From NCBI RefSeq assembly GCF_026278345.1, contig NZ_CP111085.1, positions 1,004,001-1,068,000 of the forward strand: 64,000 bases of DNA, in the 5' to 3' direction. The DNA is from Tellurirhabdus rosea (GTDB taxonomy: Bacteria > Bacteroidota > Bacteroidia > Cytophagales > Spirosomataceae). A program made the position numbers and the translations under genes. Of the stretch, positions 42,821 to 51,339 are shown piece after piece. Position 1 is the stretch's first letter. Each line of letters starts with the position of its first letter. The notes under the pieces were generated by a model that worked only from the letters and a program-made list of their open reading frames with translations, did not search any database and had not been told where the DNA came from.

Positions 42821-42929
42821 AGTTATGAGTTATGAGTTATGAGTCTGAACAGGAATAGAAACTGAATGTTTGTACGTACGCTAACTCTTAACTCATAACT
42901 CTTAATTCATAACTCTTAATTCATAACTA
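42821..42929. repeat. Intergenic palindrome, TTATGAG word type
   Basis: AGTTATGAGTTATGAGTTAT on the left is mirrored by blocks of AACTCATAACTCTTAATTCA on the right, with a ~40-nt centre. The right arm supplies the TAG stop codon of the TolC gene (42927-42929). Confidence 0.8.
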
Positions 42930-44291
42930 AAAAATGGTGCTGGTCAGGCGGAGGAGTTCGATTTCGGCTACTTTGGCGTTGTATTCGGCATCGATGAGGC
43001 GGGTTTCGGCCGCTACGGCGTTGCGCTGCACATCGCGGAATTCAACGGCGGTGGAGTTGCCGACCCGGTAGCGTTCGAAAGCGATATCGACGTTCTGCCG
43101 GGCGATGTTGAAGTTCTGCACCTCCAGATTCAGCAGGGTCAGGCTGTTCTGGTACTGCGTGAAGGTCTGTTCGAGGGCCGACACCAGTTGCAGGCGCTGG
43201 TCGAGTTCCTGCCGCTCGGCAATCTGGGTGTTGATCTTCGCGTTGTTGATCTGGCGACGCAGGTTGTAGCCGTTGAAAATAGGCACGGCGGCGGTCAGCG
43301 AGTACGTCAGGCCGCGGTTGTGGGCCGTAGCCACGCCAAATCCGCCCTGGTTGTTGATGAACGTCTGGTTGTATCCGGTTGTGATCCCAACCTGCGGCAG
43401 CTGCTGGGCACGGGCAATGCGCACGTCGATATCCGCCAGCCGACGGTTCAGAACGGCCTGCACCAGCAGCGGGTTGTTGCTGACGGCCTGCCGGAGCGGT
43501 TCCAGTTGCAGATCGGTCCGGACCAGAATCGTATCCCGGACGGCAAACTCGGTCAGCGGCTCCCGCACCATCAGCGTATTGAGGACAATTTTGGCGTTTC
43601 GCAGACTCTGTTCCTGCGCAACCAGCGCGGCGCTGTCGGCGTTGTAGTCCACCTGGGCGCTCAGGTAATCCACCCGCGAGCGGGTGCCCACTTCGTAGTT
43701 GGCGCGGGCCAGTTCGAGGCGTTCGCGGGAAATACTGAGGGCCTGCCGGAAGGCAATCAGGCGCTGCAGCTGCCGGATCACGTCGTAGTACGTCGAGGTT
43801 ACGCTGGCGGCCGTAGCTTCCATGTTGGCGCGGGTCGTCACTTCGCTGAACCGCACCAGTTCGCCGAGCCGGTTGTAGTTCAGGCCCCGGTCAAAATCCA
43901 GAATATTGTACGTGGCGTTGAGCCCGACCGTGTTGGTCCGGTTGAAAGCGCCCCGGATTTCCTGGGGCGGCCGGAGGTTTTGCAAAAAGGTCTGGTTAAT
44001 GTTCTGCAGCGAACCGTTGCTGGTGAAGTTCCCGGTGACGATGGGCAGATAGCCGGCCGCTCCCCGGTCGTAGTTGTTGCGGGCGATCTCCTGCTCGGCC
44101 CGCGTGATCTGAATCTGGTAATTCTTTTCAATCGCCGTTTGCACGGCCTGCTGGAGGGAAATCTGCTCCCCCGGCTGAGGAATCGTCGCCACCGTCAGCG
44201 TACGCTGCAACGCACGCTGCATGTTCGTAGGTTGCTGACAATAGGCGGAAAACGGAATCAGGGAAATTAAAAGACCAATAGCTACTTTCAT
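42927..44291 (-). CDS. TolC family outer membrane efflux protein
   Basis: A 454-aa outer membrane channel. Signal peptide ~1-18 (FSAYCQQ); two OEP-like repeats with long alpha-helices: LQQAVQTAIEKNYQIQITRAEQEIARNNYDR and RLADIDVRIARAQQLPQVGI (split here for length), and the alternation of beta-strand and helical stretches found in TolC. Such proteins complete tripartite export systems, but no adjacent MFP or RND pump gene is seen. The ATG at 44289-44291 (ten codons downstream of an upstream ATG) starts the signal peptide cleanly. The stop codon lies in a palindrome. Confidence 0.9.
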   Translation of the reverse strand: MKVAIGLLISLIPFSAYCQQPTNMQRALQRTLTVATIPQPGEQISLQQAVQTAIEKNYQIQITRAEQEIARNNYDRGAAGYLPIVTGNFTSNGSLQNINQTFLQNLRPPQEIRGAFNRTNTVGLNATYNILDFDRGLNYNRLGELVRFSEVTTRANMEATAASVTSTYYDVIRQLQRLIAFRQALSISRERLELARANYEVGTRSRVDYLSAQVDYNADSAALVAQEQSLRNAKIVLNTLMVREPLTEFAVRDTILVRTDLQLEPLRQAVSNNPLLVQAVLNRRLADIDVRIARAQQLPQVGITTGYNQTFINNQGGFGVATAHNRGLTYSLTAAVPIFNGYNLRRQINNAKINTQIAERQELDQRLQLVSALEQTFTQYQNSLTLLNLEVQNFNIARQNVDIAFERYRVGNSTAVEFRDVQRNAVAAETRLIDAEYNAKVAEIELLRLTSTIF

Positions 44292-44360
44292 TGAGAGAAG
44301 GATTGGAAGGAAGAAACCCAAAATTACGAGAGTGGATGAATAGTTGAAAAGTTAAGCGAA

Positions 44361-44398
44361 GGTTTTCCCCGAACTATTATGTTTGTTACCGGAAAACC
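44361..44398 (+). promoter_or_regulatory. Promoter -7 box inside an inverted repeat before the amidohydrolase
   Basis: TATGTTTG (44378-44385) matches the Bacteroidota -7 consensus. It lies between arms GGTTTTCC (44361-44368) and GGAAAACC (44391-44398), a perfect 8-bp inverted repeat, 8 nt upstream of the ATG. The arms could form an operator or leader stem. No good -33 box is seen. Confidence 0.45.
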
Positions 44399-44405
44399 CA
44401 TCTGC

Positions 44406-46043
44406 ATGAAAAAGGCATTTTACCCGTTTATTGTACTTGCTCTTCTGGTGCAAAGCTGCTCTTTTAAGAGAAAAGCGGACCTGATTGTTCACAACGCCAC
44501 CGTTTATACGGTCGATTCGACTTTTTCCACGGCTCAGGCCTTTGCGGTCAAAGACGGAAAATTTATCGAAGTGGGTTCGTCAGCCGACATTCTGAACGCC
44601 TACGAGGCCGACAGCGTCGCCGACCTCGGCGGTAAACCGGTTTATCCCGGTTTCTACGACCCACACGCACATTTTATGGGCCTGGGCCAGATGCTCGACC
44701 AGGCGGACCTCGTGGGCGCAGCCTCCTACGAAGAGGTTATTTCGCGCCTCAAAACGTACCACGCCGCCCACCCGGACGCCATGTGGATCATCGGCCGGGG
44801 CTGGGACCAGAACGACTGGCCGGACAAGCGTTTTCCGACAAAAGAAAAACTGGACGCCGCGTTCCCGAACATTCCCGTCGCCCTGACCCGCGTGGACGGA
44901 CACGCCCTGCTGGTCAACTCCAAAGCCCTGCGGCTGGCGCAGATAACGGCCGGGACCAAAATGACCGGCGGCGATGTGCTGCTTGAAAACGGCCAGCCCA
45001 CGGGCGTCCTGATCGACAATGCCATGCAGATGGTCCGCCGGGTGATTCCGCAGCCGGAGGAACAAGACCGGGAACGGATGCTGCTGGCCGCGCAGAAAGT
45101 CTGCCTGTCGCTGGGCCTGACGACGGTTTCCGACGCGGGCCTGAACCGGCCGGATATCGAACTGGTCGAAAAAATGCAGAAAGACGGGCGGCTCAAAATT
45201 CGGGATTATGTCATGATCAGCCTCGGTGAGCCGAATATTGACTACTACCTCAAACGTGGCCCGTTCCAGACCGACCGGCTGACGGTCCGGTCCTTCAAGC
45301 TCTACGCCGACGGGGCGCTGGGGTCGCGCGGGGCCTGTCTGCGCCAGCCGTACACCGACCGCCCCGAAACGGCGGGTTTTCTGCTGCTGAGTCCGCAGGA
45401 ACTGGAACGGATTCTGACGCTGCTGGCCAACAGTTCGTTTCAGGCCAACACCCACTGCATCGGCGATTCGGCCAACCACCTCATTCTGGACCTGTACGGA
45501 AAGCTGCTGAAAGGGAAGAACGACCGGCGCTGGCGAATTGAACACGCGCAGGTGGTGTCGCCGGAAGATTTCTGGAAATTTGGCCGGTACAGCGTCATCC
45601 CGTCCGTGCAGCCGACCCACGCCACCTCGGATATGTACTGGGCCGAAGAACGGCTCGGTCCAGTGCGGGTCAAGGGAGCCTATGCTTTCAAAGATTTGAT
45701 GAAGCAAAACGGGCTGGTTTCGTTCGGCAGTGATTTTCCGGTGGAGGCTCCCAACCCGCTGTTTGGTTTTCACTCCGCTGTGGCTCGCGTCGATGCCAAA
45801 GAATACCCGAAAGGCGGCTACCAGATGGAAAATGCCGTAGACCGCGCCTCGGCCCTGAAAGCCATGACTCGCTGGGCCGCTTTCGCCTGCTTTGAAGACC
45901 ACCTGCGCGGCTCCATCGAACCGGGCAAACAGGCCGATTTCGTCGTTCTCCAGCAGGACATCATGAAAATTCCCGTCCCGCAACTCCGCAACGTAAAGAC
46001 GGCGCAGACCTGGATCGGCGGGGAAAAGCTTTTTGAGTTATGA
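44406..46043 (+). CDS. Amidohydrolase lipoprotein (YtcJ-like)
   Basis: A 545-aa metal-dependent hydrolase. The N-terminus MKKAFYPFIVLALLVQSC is a lipoprotein signal with Cys18. The amidohydrolase HxH is GFYDPHAHFMGLG (~85-95); a second motif is VALTRVDGHALLVNS (~158-172), His residues in NTHCIGDSANH and RWRIEHAQVVSPED follow, and the catalytic aspartate is in FGSDFPVEAPNPLFG (~444-458). This is the YtcJ group of uncertain substrate (formamidase- and imide-like activities are reported for relatives). The ATG at 44406 is preferred because the upstream in-frame ATG (44379) overlaps the promoter box. Confidence 0.88.
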   Translation: MKKAFYPFIVLALLVQSCSFKRKADLIVHNATVYTVDSTFSTAQAFAVKDGKFIEVGSSADILNAYEADSVADLGGKPVYPGFYDPHAHFMGLGQMLDQADLVGAASYEEVISRLKTYHAAHPDAMWIIGRGWDQNDWPDKRFPTKEKLDAAFPNIPVALTRVDGHALLVNSKALRLAQITAGTKMTGGDVLLENGQPTGVLIDNAMQMVRRVIPQPEEQDRERMLLAAQKVCLSLGLTTVSDAGLNRPDIELVEKMQKDGRLKIRDYVMISLGEPNIDYYLKRGPFQTDRLTVRSFKLYADGALGSRGACLRQPYTDRPETAGFLLLSPQELERILTLLANSSFQANTHCIGDSANHLILDLYGKLLKGKNDRRWRIEHAQVVSPEDFWKFGRYSVIPSVQPTHATSDMYWAEERLGPVRVKGAYAFKDLMKQNGLVSFGSDFPVEAPNPLFGFHSAVARVDAKEYPKGGYQMENAVDRASALKAMTRWAAFACFEDHLRGSIEPGKQADFVVLQQDIMKIPVPQLRNVKTAQTWIGGEKLFEL

Positions 46044-46106
46044 GTCAACGCTTTTTGGGGTGAACAGGGCTTTGTTGCCTGGACCCGGAAACGCCAAGCC
46101 CCTTTT

Positions 46107-46175
46107 TGTCGCGTAGCGCCCCAATGTTTGTAGCCTTCAAATGGGTGGCGTTGAGCGTGCCGTAGGTACGCTACC
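46107..46175 (+). repeat. Dispersed ~70-bp repeat, copy 3
   Basis: Begins TGTCGCGTAGCGCCCCAATG, then TTTGTAG, GGCGTTGAG, and ends GTGCCGTAGGTACGCTACC. Matches copies 1 and 2 at 39634-39787; unlike them it stands alone, but within an outer 11-bp inverted repeat. Confidence 0.87.
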
Positions 46176-46271
46176 TTCACGCGAAAGGTCACCGGGCCCT
46201 CGAAGGCGACGAACGAACCCAAAAAACCGAGCAACAAAGCCGGTAAGAATTACGAAAAGCCGTTATAAATT

Positions 46272-46373
46272 AAGCGTTATGAGTTTTGAGTCAGCACCGC
46301 TATTTTTGAATACCTTACAACCTCCGCACACAACTCTTAACTCATAACTCCTAACTCCTAACTCTTAACTCAA
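46272..46373. repeat. Intergenic palindrome, TTATGAG word type
   Basis: CGTTATGAGTTTTGAGTC on the left is mirrored by AACTCTTAACTCATAACTCC and further ACTCCTAACTCTTAACTC units on the right, with a ~40-nt centre. The right arm ends 1 nt before the ATG of the ion channel, so its mRNA has no Shine-Dalgarno at all. Confidence 0.78.
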
Positions 46374-46374
46374 A

Positions 46375-47208
46375 ATGCCCACCGTCGCCCGCCGTCCCAA
46401 GACCTCTGTTCGAACGCCTTTGCGGAAGACGTTTTACCGGATTCTGGAAACGTCGGCGGGGCATCGGCGGGGCTGGAGTCAGGTCTTCAACGGGCTTCTG
46501 ATCACCATTATCTCGCTGAATTCCGTTGCCATTGTGCTGCATACCGTACCGGAGCTGAACCAGCGGTACGAGCAGGTCTTTTACGACTTCGAACTGTTTT
46601 CGGTTACCTTTTTTACTCTTGAGTATCTGCTCCGGGTCTGGGTCTGCGTCGAAAATGACCGATACAGCCATCCGGTCTGGGGCCGGGTCCGCTACCTGTT
46701 TTCGACGGCCGCCATCATCGACTTTCTGGCCATTTTTCCGTTTTACTTCACCCTGTTTGCTACCGATCTGGCCATTGTCCGGATTCTTCGGCTGTTCCGG
46801 ATTTTCCGGCTCTTTCGGGTTACGCGGTATTCGCACGCCTTCAAGGTGATTCGGAATGCGGTGGAGGACAAGAAGGAGGAACTGATTCTAAGCCTGGTGT
46901 TTGTGCTGTTCATGCTCATCATTGTGTCCAGCCTGATGTATTACGTCGAGCACTCGGCCCAGCCCGACAAGTTTTCGAGCATTCCTGCTACCATGTGGTG
47001 GGGCATCAGCGCCATGACGACGGTCGGCTACGGCGATATGCACCCGATTACGCCGCTGGGAAAAGTGCTCGGCGGTCTGGCGGCTATTCTCGGCATCGGC
47101 CTTTTCGCCCTCCCGACCGGTATTCTGGTGTCGGGCTTTACGGAGCAGATTCGCACGCAGAAAGCCCCCACCAAACATCGCTGCCCGCATTGCGGAAAAG
47201 AATACTGA
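46375..47208 (+). CDS. Voltage-gated-type potassium channel
   Basis: A 277-aa inner-membrane channel. Six helices: S1-S3 (~45-65, 78-98, 118-135), a voltage-sensor S4 with regular arginines (VRILRLFRIFRLFRV, ~140-154), pore helix, the selectivity filter TTVGYGDMHP (~217-226), and S6 (LGGLAAILGIGLFALPTGILVSGF). The C-terminus CPHCGKEY has one CxxC pair. The layout is that of a Kv-type channel; its gating is unknown. It begins directly at the end of a palindrome. Confidence 0.92.
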   Translation: MPTVARRPKTSVRTPLRKTFYRILETSAGHRRGWSQVFNGLLITIISLNSVAIVLHTVPELNQRYEQVFYDFELFSVTFFTLEYLLRVWVCVENDRYSHPVWGRVRYLFSTAAIIDFLAIFPFYFTLFATDLAIVRILRLFRIFRLFRVTRYSHAFKVIRNAVEDKKEELILSLVFVLFMLIIVSSLMYYVEHSAQPDKFSSIPATMWWGISAMTTVGYGDMHPITPLGKVLGGLAAILGIGLFALPTGILVSGFTEQIRTQKAPTKHRCPHCGKEY

Positions 47209-47252
47209 CGGTCCGGCCTTTTATTCTTTTAAACGCATTTGTCAACCGTTCG

Positions 47253-47669
47253 ATGCCTTCTTCCTTCTCTCACTCTCTGCGCGTTCGCTGGTCCGAGGTC
47301 GATGCCTACGGGGTTGTTTTCAACGGAAACTACCTGAATTATTTCGACGTGGCGATTACCGAATACTTCCGGAATCTGGGCCTTCAGTTCACCAATCCCG
47401 AAGCCATCGGCGGCGAGTTTTACGTCCGCAAGGCCACGCTGGAATATCACGGCCCCGCCCGTTTCGACGATTTGCTGGACATTCAGGTCCGGTGCGGCCG
47501 GATCGGCAACAGCAGTCTCCAGTTGCTGCTGCTCATCACGCGGAACGGTGAACTGCTGGTTTCCGGCGAAATCATTTACGTCAACACCGACCCCGCCACC
47601 CGGACCGCCGCTCCCGTGTCCCCGTCCCTGCGTCAGCGAATCGAGGCTTTTGAGAACCCATCCGACTGA
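47253..47669 (+). CDS. Hotdog-fold acyl-CoA thioesterase
   Basis: A 138-aa thioesterase of the 4HBT/YbgC group. LRVRWSEVDAYGVVFNGNYL (~9-28) includes the catalytic aspartate and the substrate-loop GVVFxxxY pattern, followed by YFDVAITEYFRNLGL. The length is typical. The ATG at 47253 is used; an in-frame upstream extension would overlap the channel gene. It is followed after 81 nt by the PGM1-related ligase, and both may be part of a small-molecule pathway, but this is unproven. Confidence 0.87.
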   Translation: MPSSFSHSLRVRWSEVDAYGVVFNGNYLNYFDVAITEYFRNLGLQFTNPEAIGGEFYVRKATLEYHGPARFDDLLDIQVRCGRIGNSSLQLLLLITRNGELLVSGEIIYVNTDPATRTAAPVSPSLRQRIEAFENPSD

Positions 47670-47750
47670 AAATCAAGTCCCGGGCATGACCGGCGTCATC
47701 ACCTGCCTGCCTTTGCGGCGTTAATTTCCGGCCTGATTATTCCTATTCCC

Positions 47751-49301
47751 ATGCTGGATTTTACGACGACCTCCCCAACCCGTTCGGAAACGGTTTCCGC
47801 GTTTTCTGCCCAGACGCCCTTTCAGCGGCTCCAGCGCCAGATGAGCGCGCAGTTTCGCGATTTATGGACAGACCCGCTGCGGCCCCGGGTGGTGGTGGTG
47901 GTTCCCAGCATCACGCTGGATGAAACGCTAAGCGCGCACCTGCCCGGCGATATTCACTACGAAGAACGGCTGTTGTGTCTCCTGATGCTGCTGCGGCAGC
48001 CCCGCACGCGGCTGATTTACGTGAGCAGTCTGCCCATCGCCCCGGCCATCGTCGATTATTACCTGCACCTGCTGCCCGGCGTTCCGGGGGCGCACGCCCG
48101 CAAACGGCTGACACTGCTAAACTGCCACGACACTTCCGCCCGGCCGCTGACCCGCAAGATTCTGGAACGGCCCCGCCTCATGGAGCGAATCCGGCAGGAG
48201 CTTTCGGAGGAAGCCCCGGCCCACCTGACCTGCTACAATGTGACCGAGCTGGAAGCCCAGTTGTCGGTAGAACTGGGCATTCCGCTGTACGGCTGCGACC
48301 CCGCGCTGCTCCCGCTGGGGTCCAAAAGCGGCAGTCGCCAGCTTTTCCGGGAGGCCGGCGTTCCGCTGCCGGACGGTTCTGAGGATCTTTTCTCCGAAAA
48401 CGAAGTGATTGATGCGCTCGCCGCCCTAAAACGCCGCCAGCCAACGCTCCGAAAGGCCGTTGTCAAACTGAACGAAGGGTTTTCCGGCAAAGGCAACGCC
48501 ACCGTTTCCCTGAGCGATGCGCCGACCGATGAACAGCTGACCGACTGGCTCCGGCAGGAACTCCCCCACCGCCTGCGGCTGGTGGACCACGAACTGACTT
48601 ACGAAACGTTTTTTGCGCAGTTGAAAAGCATGGGCGGCATTGTCGAAGCCTTCATCGACGGCGGTCGCAAAACGTCCCCCTCCGTGCAGTGCCGCATTGA
48701 CCCGCTGGGCGGGGTCTCCGTCATTTCGACCCACGATCAGATTCTGGACGAAGAAACGGGGCAGGAATACCTCGGCTGCCGGTTTCCGGCGGATGCGGCG
48801 TACCACCGCGATCTGGCTGAGGCTGGTCACCGGATTGCCTCCCGCCTGCGGGAACGCGGCGTGCTGGGCCGGTTTGGCGTCGATTTCATGTCGGTCCAGC
48901 AGGCTGACGGAAGCTGGAAGTCGTTTGCCATTGAAATCAACCTGCGAAAAGGCGGGACCACGCACCCGTTTCTGCTGCTCCAGTTCCTGACCGACGGGCA
49001 GTACAACCCGGAAAAGGGCGAGTTTGAACTTCCGAAGGGCGGCCATCTTCACTATTTCGCTTCCGACAATCTGCACAGCGAACGCTACCGCGGCCTGACC
49101 CCCGACGACCTGATGGACATTCTGGTCCTCCACGCCCTGCACTACGACAGCACCGTGCAGGAGGGCGTCGTTTTCCACATGATGGGTGCACTCTCCGAAT
49201 TTGGCAAGCTCGGCGTCACGGCTATCGCCCACACGCCCGAACGCGCCTACGCACTCTACGAACGGGTTGTAGAAGTGCTGAATGGGGAGGTTTTGGATTA
49301 A
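47751..49301 (+). CDS. PGM1-related ATP-grasp peptide ligase
   Basis: A 516-aa ATP-grasp protein. N-terminal domain (~1-180, VVVVVPSITLDETLSAHLPG, then LTLLNCHDTSARPLTRKILE), a pre-ATP-grasp helix (PLYGCDPALLPLGSKSGSR), and the ATP-grasp core (~190-410) with RKAVVKLNEGFSGKGN, VEAFIDGG and the metal/ATP site FAIEINLRKGGTTHPF. The C-terminal ~80 residues (YDSTVQEGVVFHMMGAL, LGVTAIAHTPERAYALY) correspond to the PGM1_C type region. PGM1 ligates peptides to nonproteinogenic amino acids in pheganomycin synthesis. No biosynthetic cluster surrounds it, so the product here is unknown. Confidence 0.85.
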   Translation: MLDFTTTSPTRSETVSAFSAQTPFQRLQRQMSAQFRDLWTDPLRPRVVVVVPSITLDETLSAHLPGDIHYEERLLCLLMLLRQPRTRLIYVSSLPIAPAIVDYYLHLLPGVPGAHARKRLTLLNCHDTSARPLTRKILERPRLMERIRQELSEEAPAHLTCYNVTELEAQLSVELGIPLYGCDPALLPLGSKSGSRQLFREAGVPLPDGSEDLFSENEVIDALAALKRRQPTLRKAVVKLNEGFSGKGNATVSLSDAPTDEQLTDWLRQELPHRLRLVDHELTYETFFAQLKSMGGIVEAFIDGGRKTSPSVQCRIDPLGGVSVISTHDQILDEETGQEYLGCRFPADAAYHRDLAEAGHRIASRLRERGVLGRFGVDFMSVQQADGSWKSFAIEINLRKGGTTHPFLLLQFLTDGQYNPEKGEFELPKGGHLHYFASDNLHSERYRGLTPDDLMDILVLHALHYDSTVQEGVVFHMMGALSEFGKLGVTAIAHTPERAYALYERVVEVLNGEVLD

Positions 49302-49303
49302 AG

Positions 49304-49349
49304 ATTTAACGTAGCTCCGCTTCTCACCATTATACGTTCAACGTTCAAC
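49304..49349. repeat. Short palindrome between PGM1-related gene and ispD
   Basis: TTTAACGTAGCTCCGC on the left and TATACGTTCAACGTTCAACC on the right, with AACGTA/TACGTT complementary. Weaker than the others but with the same words and core fragment (GCTCCGC). The right arm supplies the TGA stop of ispD (49338-49340). Confidence 0.6.
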
Positions 49350-50012
49350 CAAAAAGCTTTCCGCCCACACCAGGTCTTCCGGGGTGGTGATTTTGATGTT
49401 TTCGTAGGCGCCGTCGATGAGGGTGATGGGGAAGCCGGCGTATTCGACGACGGAGGCGCAATCGGTGAAGAAGGGCTGTTCGGGCGTCAGGAAAGCGTTG
49501 CGGAAAAGAGCGAGCTGGAAAGTCTGCGGCGTCTGGATCAGGCGGTACTGCGTGCGGTCGACGGCTTCGCTGCGGCCATCGGGGTGGAGCAGCCGGGCGG
49601 AATCTTTCAGCGGAACACAGGTAACGGCCGAGCCGGTGCGGGCGGCCGTTTCAAAACCGTTCCGGATCATGTCGGTCGTCACGAACGGACGGACCCCGTC
49701 GTGCACGGCCACCAGCCCCTCTTCCGACGGGATGCGGGAGAGGCCGTTCCGCACGGACTGGAAACGGGATGCGCCGCCGGGCGTCACCTCGACCGGCTCG
49801 GCAAACTGATGCGTTCGGCAAAGGTCTTCCCAAACCGGAATCTGGGCTTCGGGCAGTACCAGAATGGGCTTCAGATCGGCCGAATACAGCCGAAAACGCC
49901 GGATGGTGTGCATCAGAATGGGCAGTCCGCCCACCGGCAGAAACTGCTTGGGCATCTCGCTCCCCATCCGGCTGCCGCTTCCTCCGGCAACAATTATGAC
50001 GAATTGATTCAT
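49338..50012 (-). CDS. ispD: 2-C-methyl-D-erythritol 4-phosphate cytidylyltransferase
   Basis: A 224-aa enzyme of the MEP isoprenoid pathway. VAGGSGSRMGSEMPKQFLPV (~8-27) is the nucleotide-binding signature, SRFQSVRNGL (~84-93) and VAVHDGVRPFV (~102-112) follow, and TQTPQTFQLALFRNAF-like IQTPQTFQLA and FFTDCASVVEYAG (~165-185) close the fold. The ATG at 50010-50012 is used, because an in-frame ATG 16 codons upstream would be translated from the palindrome. Bacteroidota use the MEP pathway, so the enzyme is expected to be essential. Confidence 0.95.
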   Translation of the reverse strand: MNQFVIIVAGGSGSRMGSEMPKQFLPVGGLPILMHTIRRFRLYSADLKPILVLPEAQIPVWEDLCRTHQFAEPVEVTPGGASRFQSVRNGLSRIPSEEGLVAVHDGVRPFVTTDMIRNGFETAARTGSAVTCVPLKDSARLLHPDGRSEAVDRTQYRLIQTPQTFQLALFRNAFLTPEQPFFTDCASVVEYAGFPITLIDGAYENIKITTPEDLVWAESFLVER

Positions 50013-50028
50013 GGAAAAAGGAGGAAAG

Positions 50029-50113
50029 GGAGGAAAGGAGGAAGGGGAGGAAAAGAGCAAGGTTATCCGAATGGCTATACCTTGCTCTTTTCCTCCCCTT
50101 CCTCCTTTCCTCC
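50029..50113. repeat. Intergenic palindrome, GGAGGAA word type (35-bp perfect arms)
   Basis: Left arm 50029-50063 and right arm 50079-50113 are perfect reverse complements over 35 bp with a 15-nt loop. The left arm is purine-only except near the centre, the right arm pyrimidine. The right arm supplies the first base of the queA stop codon (plus 50113-50115). It lies between queA and ispD on the minus strand. Confidence 0.93.
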
Positions 50114-51156
50114 TAAAGAATCAACATCGCGTCTCCGTAGCTGAAGAAGCGGTATTTCTCCCGGATGGCTTCCTCGTAGGCTTTCATCACCAGATCGTAT
50201 CCGCCAAAGGCGCAGGTCATCATGATGAGAATAGACTCCGGAAGGTGGAAGTTGGTCAGCAGCGAGTTGGCAATTTTAAATTCGTAAGGCGGGAAGATGA
50301 ACTTGTCCGTCCAGCCCTCCACCCCTTTCAGGCGGCTGTTGGCCGAAACCGAAGACTCCACCGCTTTCAGGGACGTTGTGCCTACGGCGCAGACCCGTCG
50401 GCCGTTGTCCAGCGCGTCGTTGACGAGTTTGGCCGAAGGGTCCGTGATGATGTAATTCTCCGAATCCGTCTTGTGCTTGGTCAGGTCCTCCACATCCACC
50501 GGGCGGAAGGTGCCGAGTCCGACGTGCAGAGTGATGGGCGCGAAGTGGATGCCTTTGATTTCCATGCGCTTCATGATGGCTTTCGTGAAGTGCATCCCGG
50601 CGGTCGGTGCGGCCACGGCTCCGATGTGTTCGGCGAAGATAGTCTGGTACCGGTCGCGGTCGGCGTCCTCCGTTTTGCGGCGGATTTCGCGGGGCAGCGG
50701 GGTTTCACCCAGTTCATCGACAGCCTTCATGAATTCCTCATGCGAGCCTTCGAAAAGGAACCGTATGGTCCGGCCGCGCGAGGTCGTGTTGTCGATCACT
50801 TCCGCAACCAGGTCACTGTCACCGAAATACAATTTGTTGCCGACACGGATTTTCCGGGCGGGATCAACCAGCACATCCCACAGACGCATTTCCCGGTTCA
50901 GTTCGCGAAGCAGGAAAACCTCGATTTTGGCACCGGTTTTTTCCTTGTTTCCGTACAGGCGCGCCGGAAAAACTTTGGTGTTGTTGATGACCATGACATC
51001 ACCGTCGTCGAAGTACGACAGGATATCCGAGAATTGCTTATGTTCAATGGTCTTGGTCTTACGATCAACCACCATCAGCCGGGCCTCCCCACGGTCCGGC
51101 GGGTATAGTGCAACAAGACTTTGGGGCAAGTCAAACTTGAATTCGGACAGTTTCAT
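50113..51156 (-). CDS. queA: S-adenosylmethionine:tRNA ribosyltransferase-isomerase
   Basis: A 347-aa enzyme of queuosine synthesis, transferring the ribosyl of SAM to preQ1 in t[23 protein letters not shown] (~9-28), [16 protein letters not shown] (~54-69), [15 protein letters not shown] (~187-201) and [14 protein letters not shown] (~225-238), ending with TSLKAVESS and [14 protein letters not shown], are all QueA motifs. The length fits. A TATTTTTG -7 box lies upstream on the minus strand (51192-51199). Confidence 0.95.
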   Translation of the reverse strand: MKLSEFKFDLPQSLVALYPPDRGEARLMVVDRKTKTIEHKQFSDILSYFDDGDVMVINNTKVFPARLYGNKEKTGAKIEVFLLRELNREMRLWDVLVDPARKIRVGNKLYFGDSDLVAEVIDNTTSRGRTIRFLFEGSHEEFMKAVDELGETPLPREIRRKTEDADRDRYQTIFAEHIGAVAAPTAGMHFTKAIMKRMEIKGIHFAPITLHVGLGTFRPVDVEDLTKHKTDSENYIITDPSAKLVNDALDNGRRVCAVGTTSLKAVESSVSANSRLKGVEGWTDKFIFPPYEFKIANSLLTNFHLPESILIMMTCAFGGYDLVMKAYEEAIREKYRFFSYGDAMLIL

Positions 51157-51191
51157 ACAGTCAGAAAAGAACGAGTGTTCCTAAAGGAGCG

Positions 51192-51199
51192 CAAAAATA
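51192..51199 (-). promoter_or_regulatory. Probable -7 promoter box of queA
   Basis: On the minus strand this reads TATTTTTG, an exact match to TAnnTTTG, 36 nt upstream of the queA ATG. No clear TTTG lies at the -33 distance. Confidence 0.45.
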
Positions 51200-51339
51200 G
51201 GAAAAAAGTAGGCAGTTGATGGTGAATGACTAATAGATTTTTGCAATTAAGCAAAAACATGCACCTATTTCTTTTAATGGTAACGGACAAAATTGGCAAA
51301 ATCCAATTCAGGCGTCCCCCGTCCGCTACCCGCAGAAAC

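Larger units (their letters stand above)
46044..46374. other. Gene-free gap with two repeat elements
   Basis: A 331-nt gap between the amidohydrolase and the ion channel. It contains the third copy of the ~70-bp dispersed repeat, flanked by an 11-bp perfect inverted repeat (GGCTTTGTTGC at 46068-46078 and GCAACAAAGCC at 46231-46241), and then the TTATGAG palindrome up to the channel start. No coding region was seen. Confidence 0.75.

Noticed and set aside
50013-50060. Sixteen extra N-terminal residues of IspD
   Set aside because: They derive from the pyrimidine tract of the palindrome and lack homology; the IspD signature begins with the later ATG.
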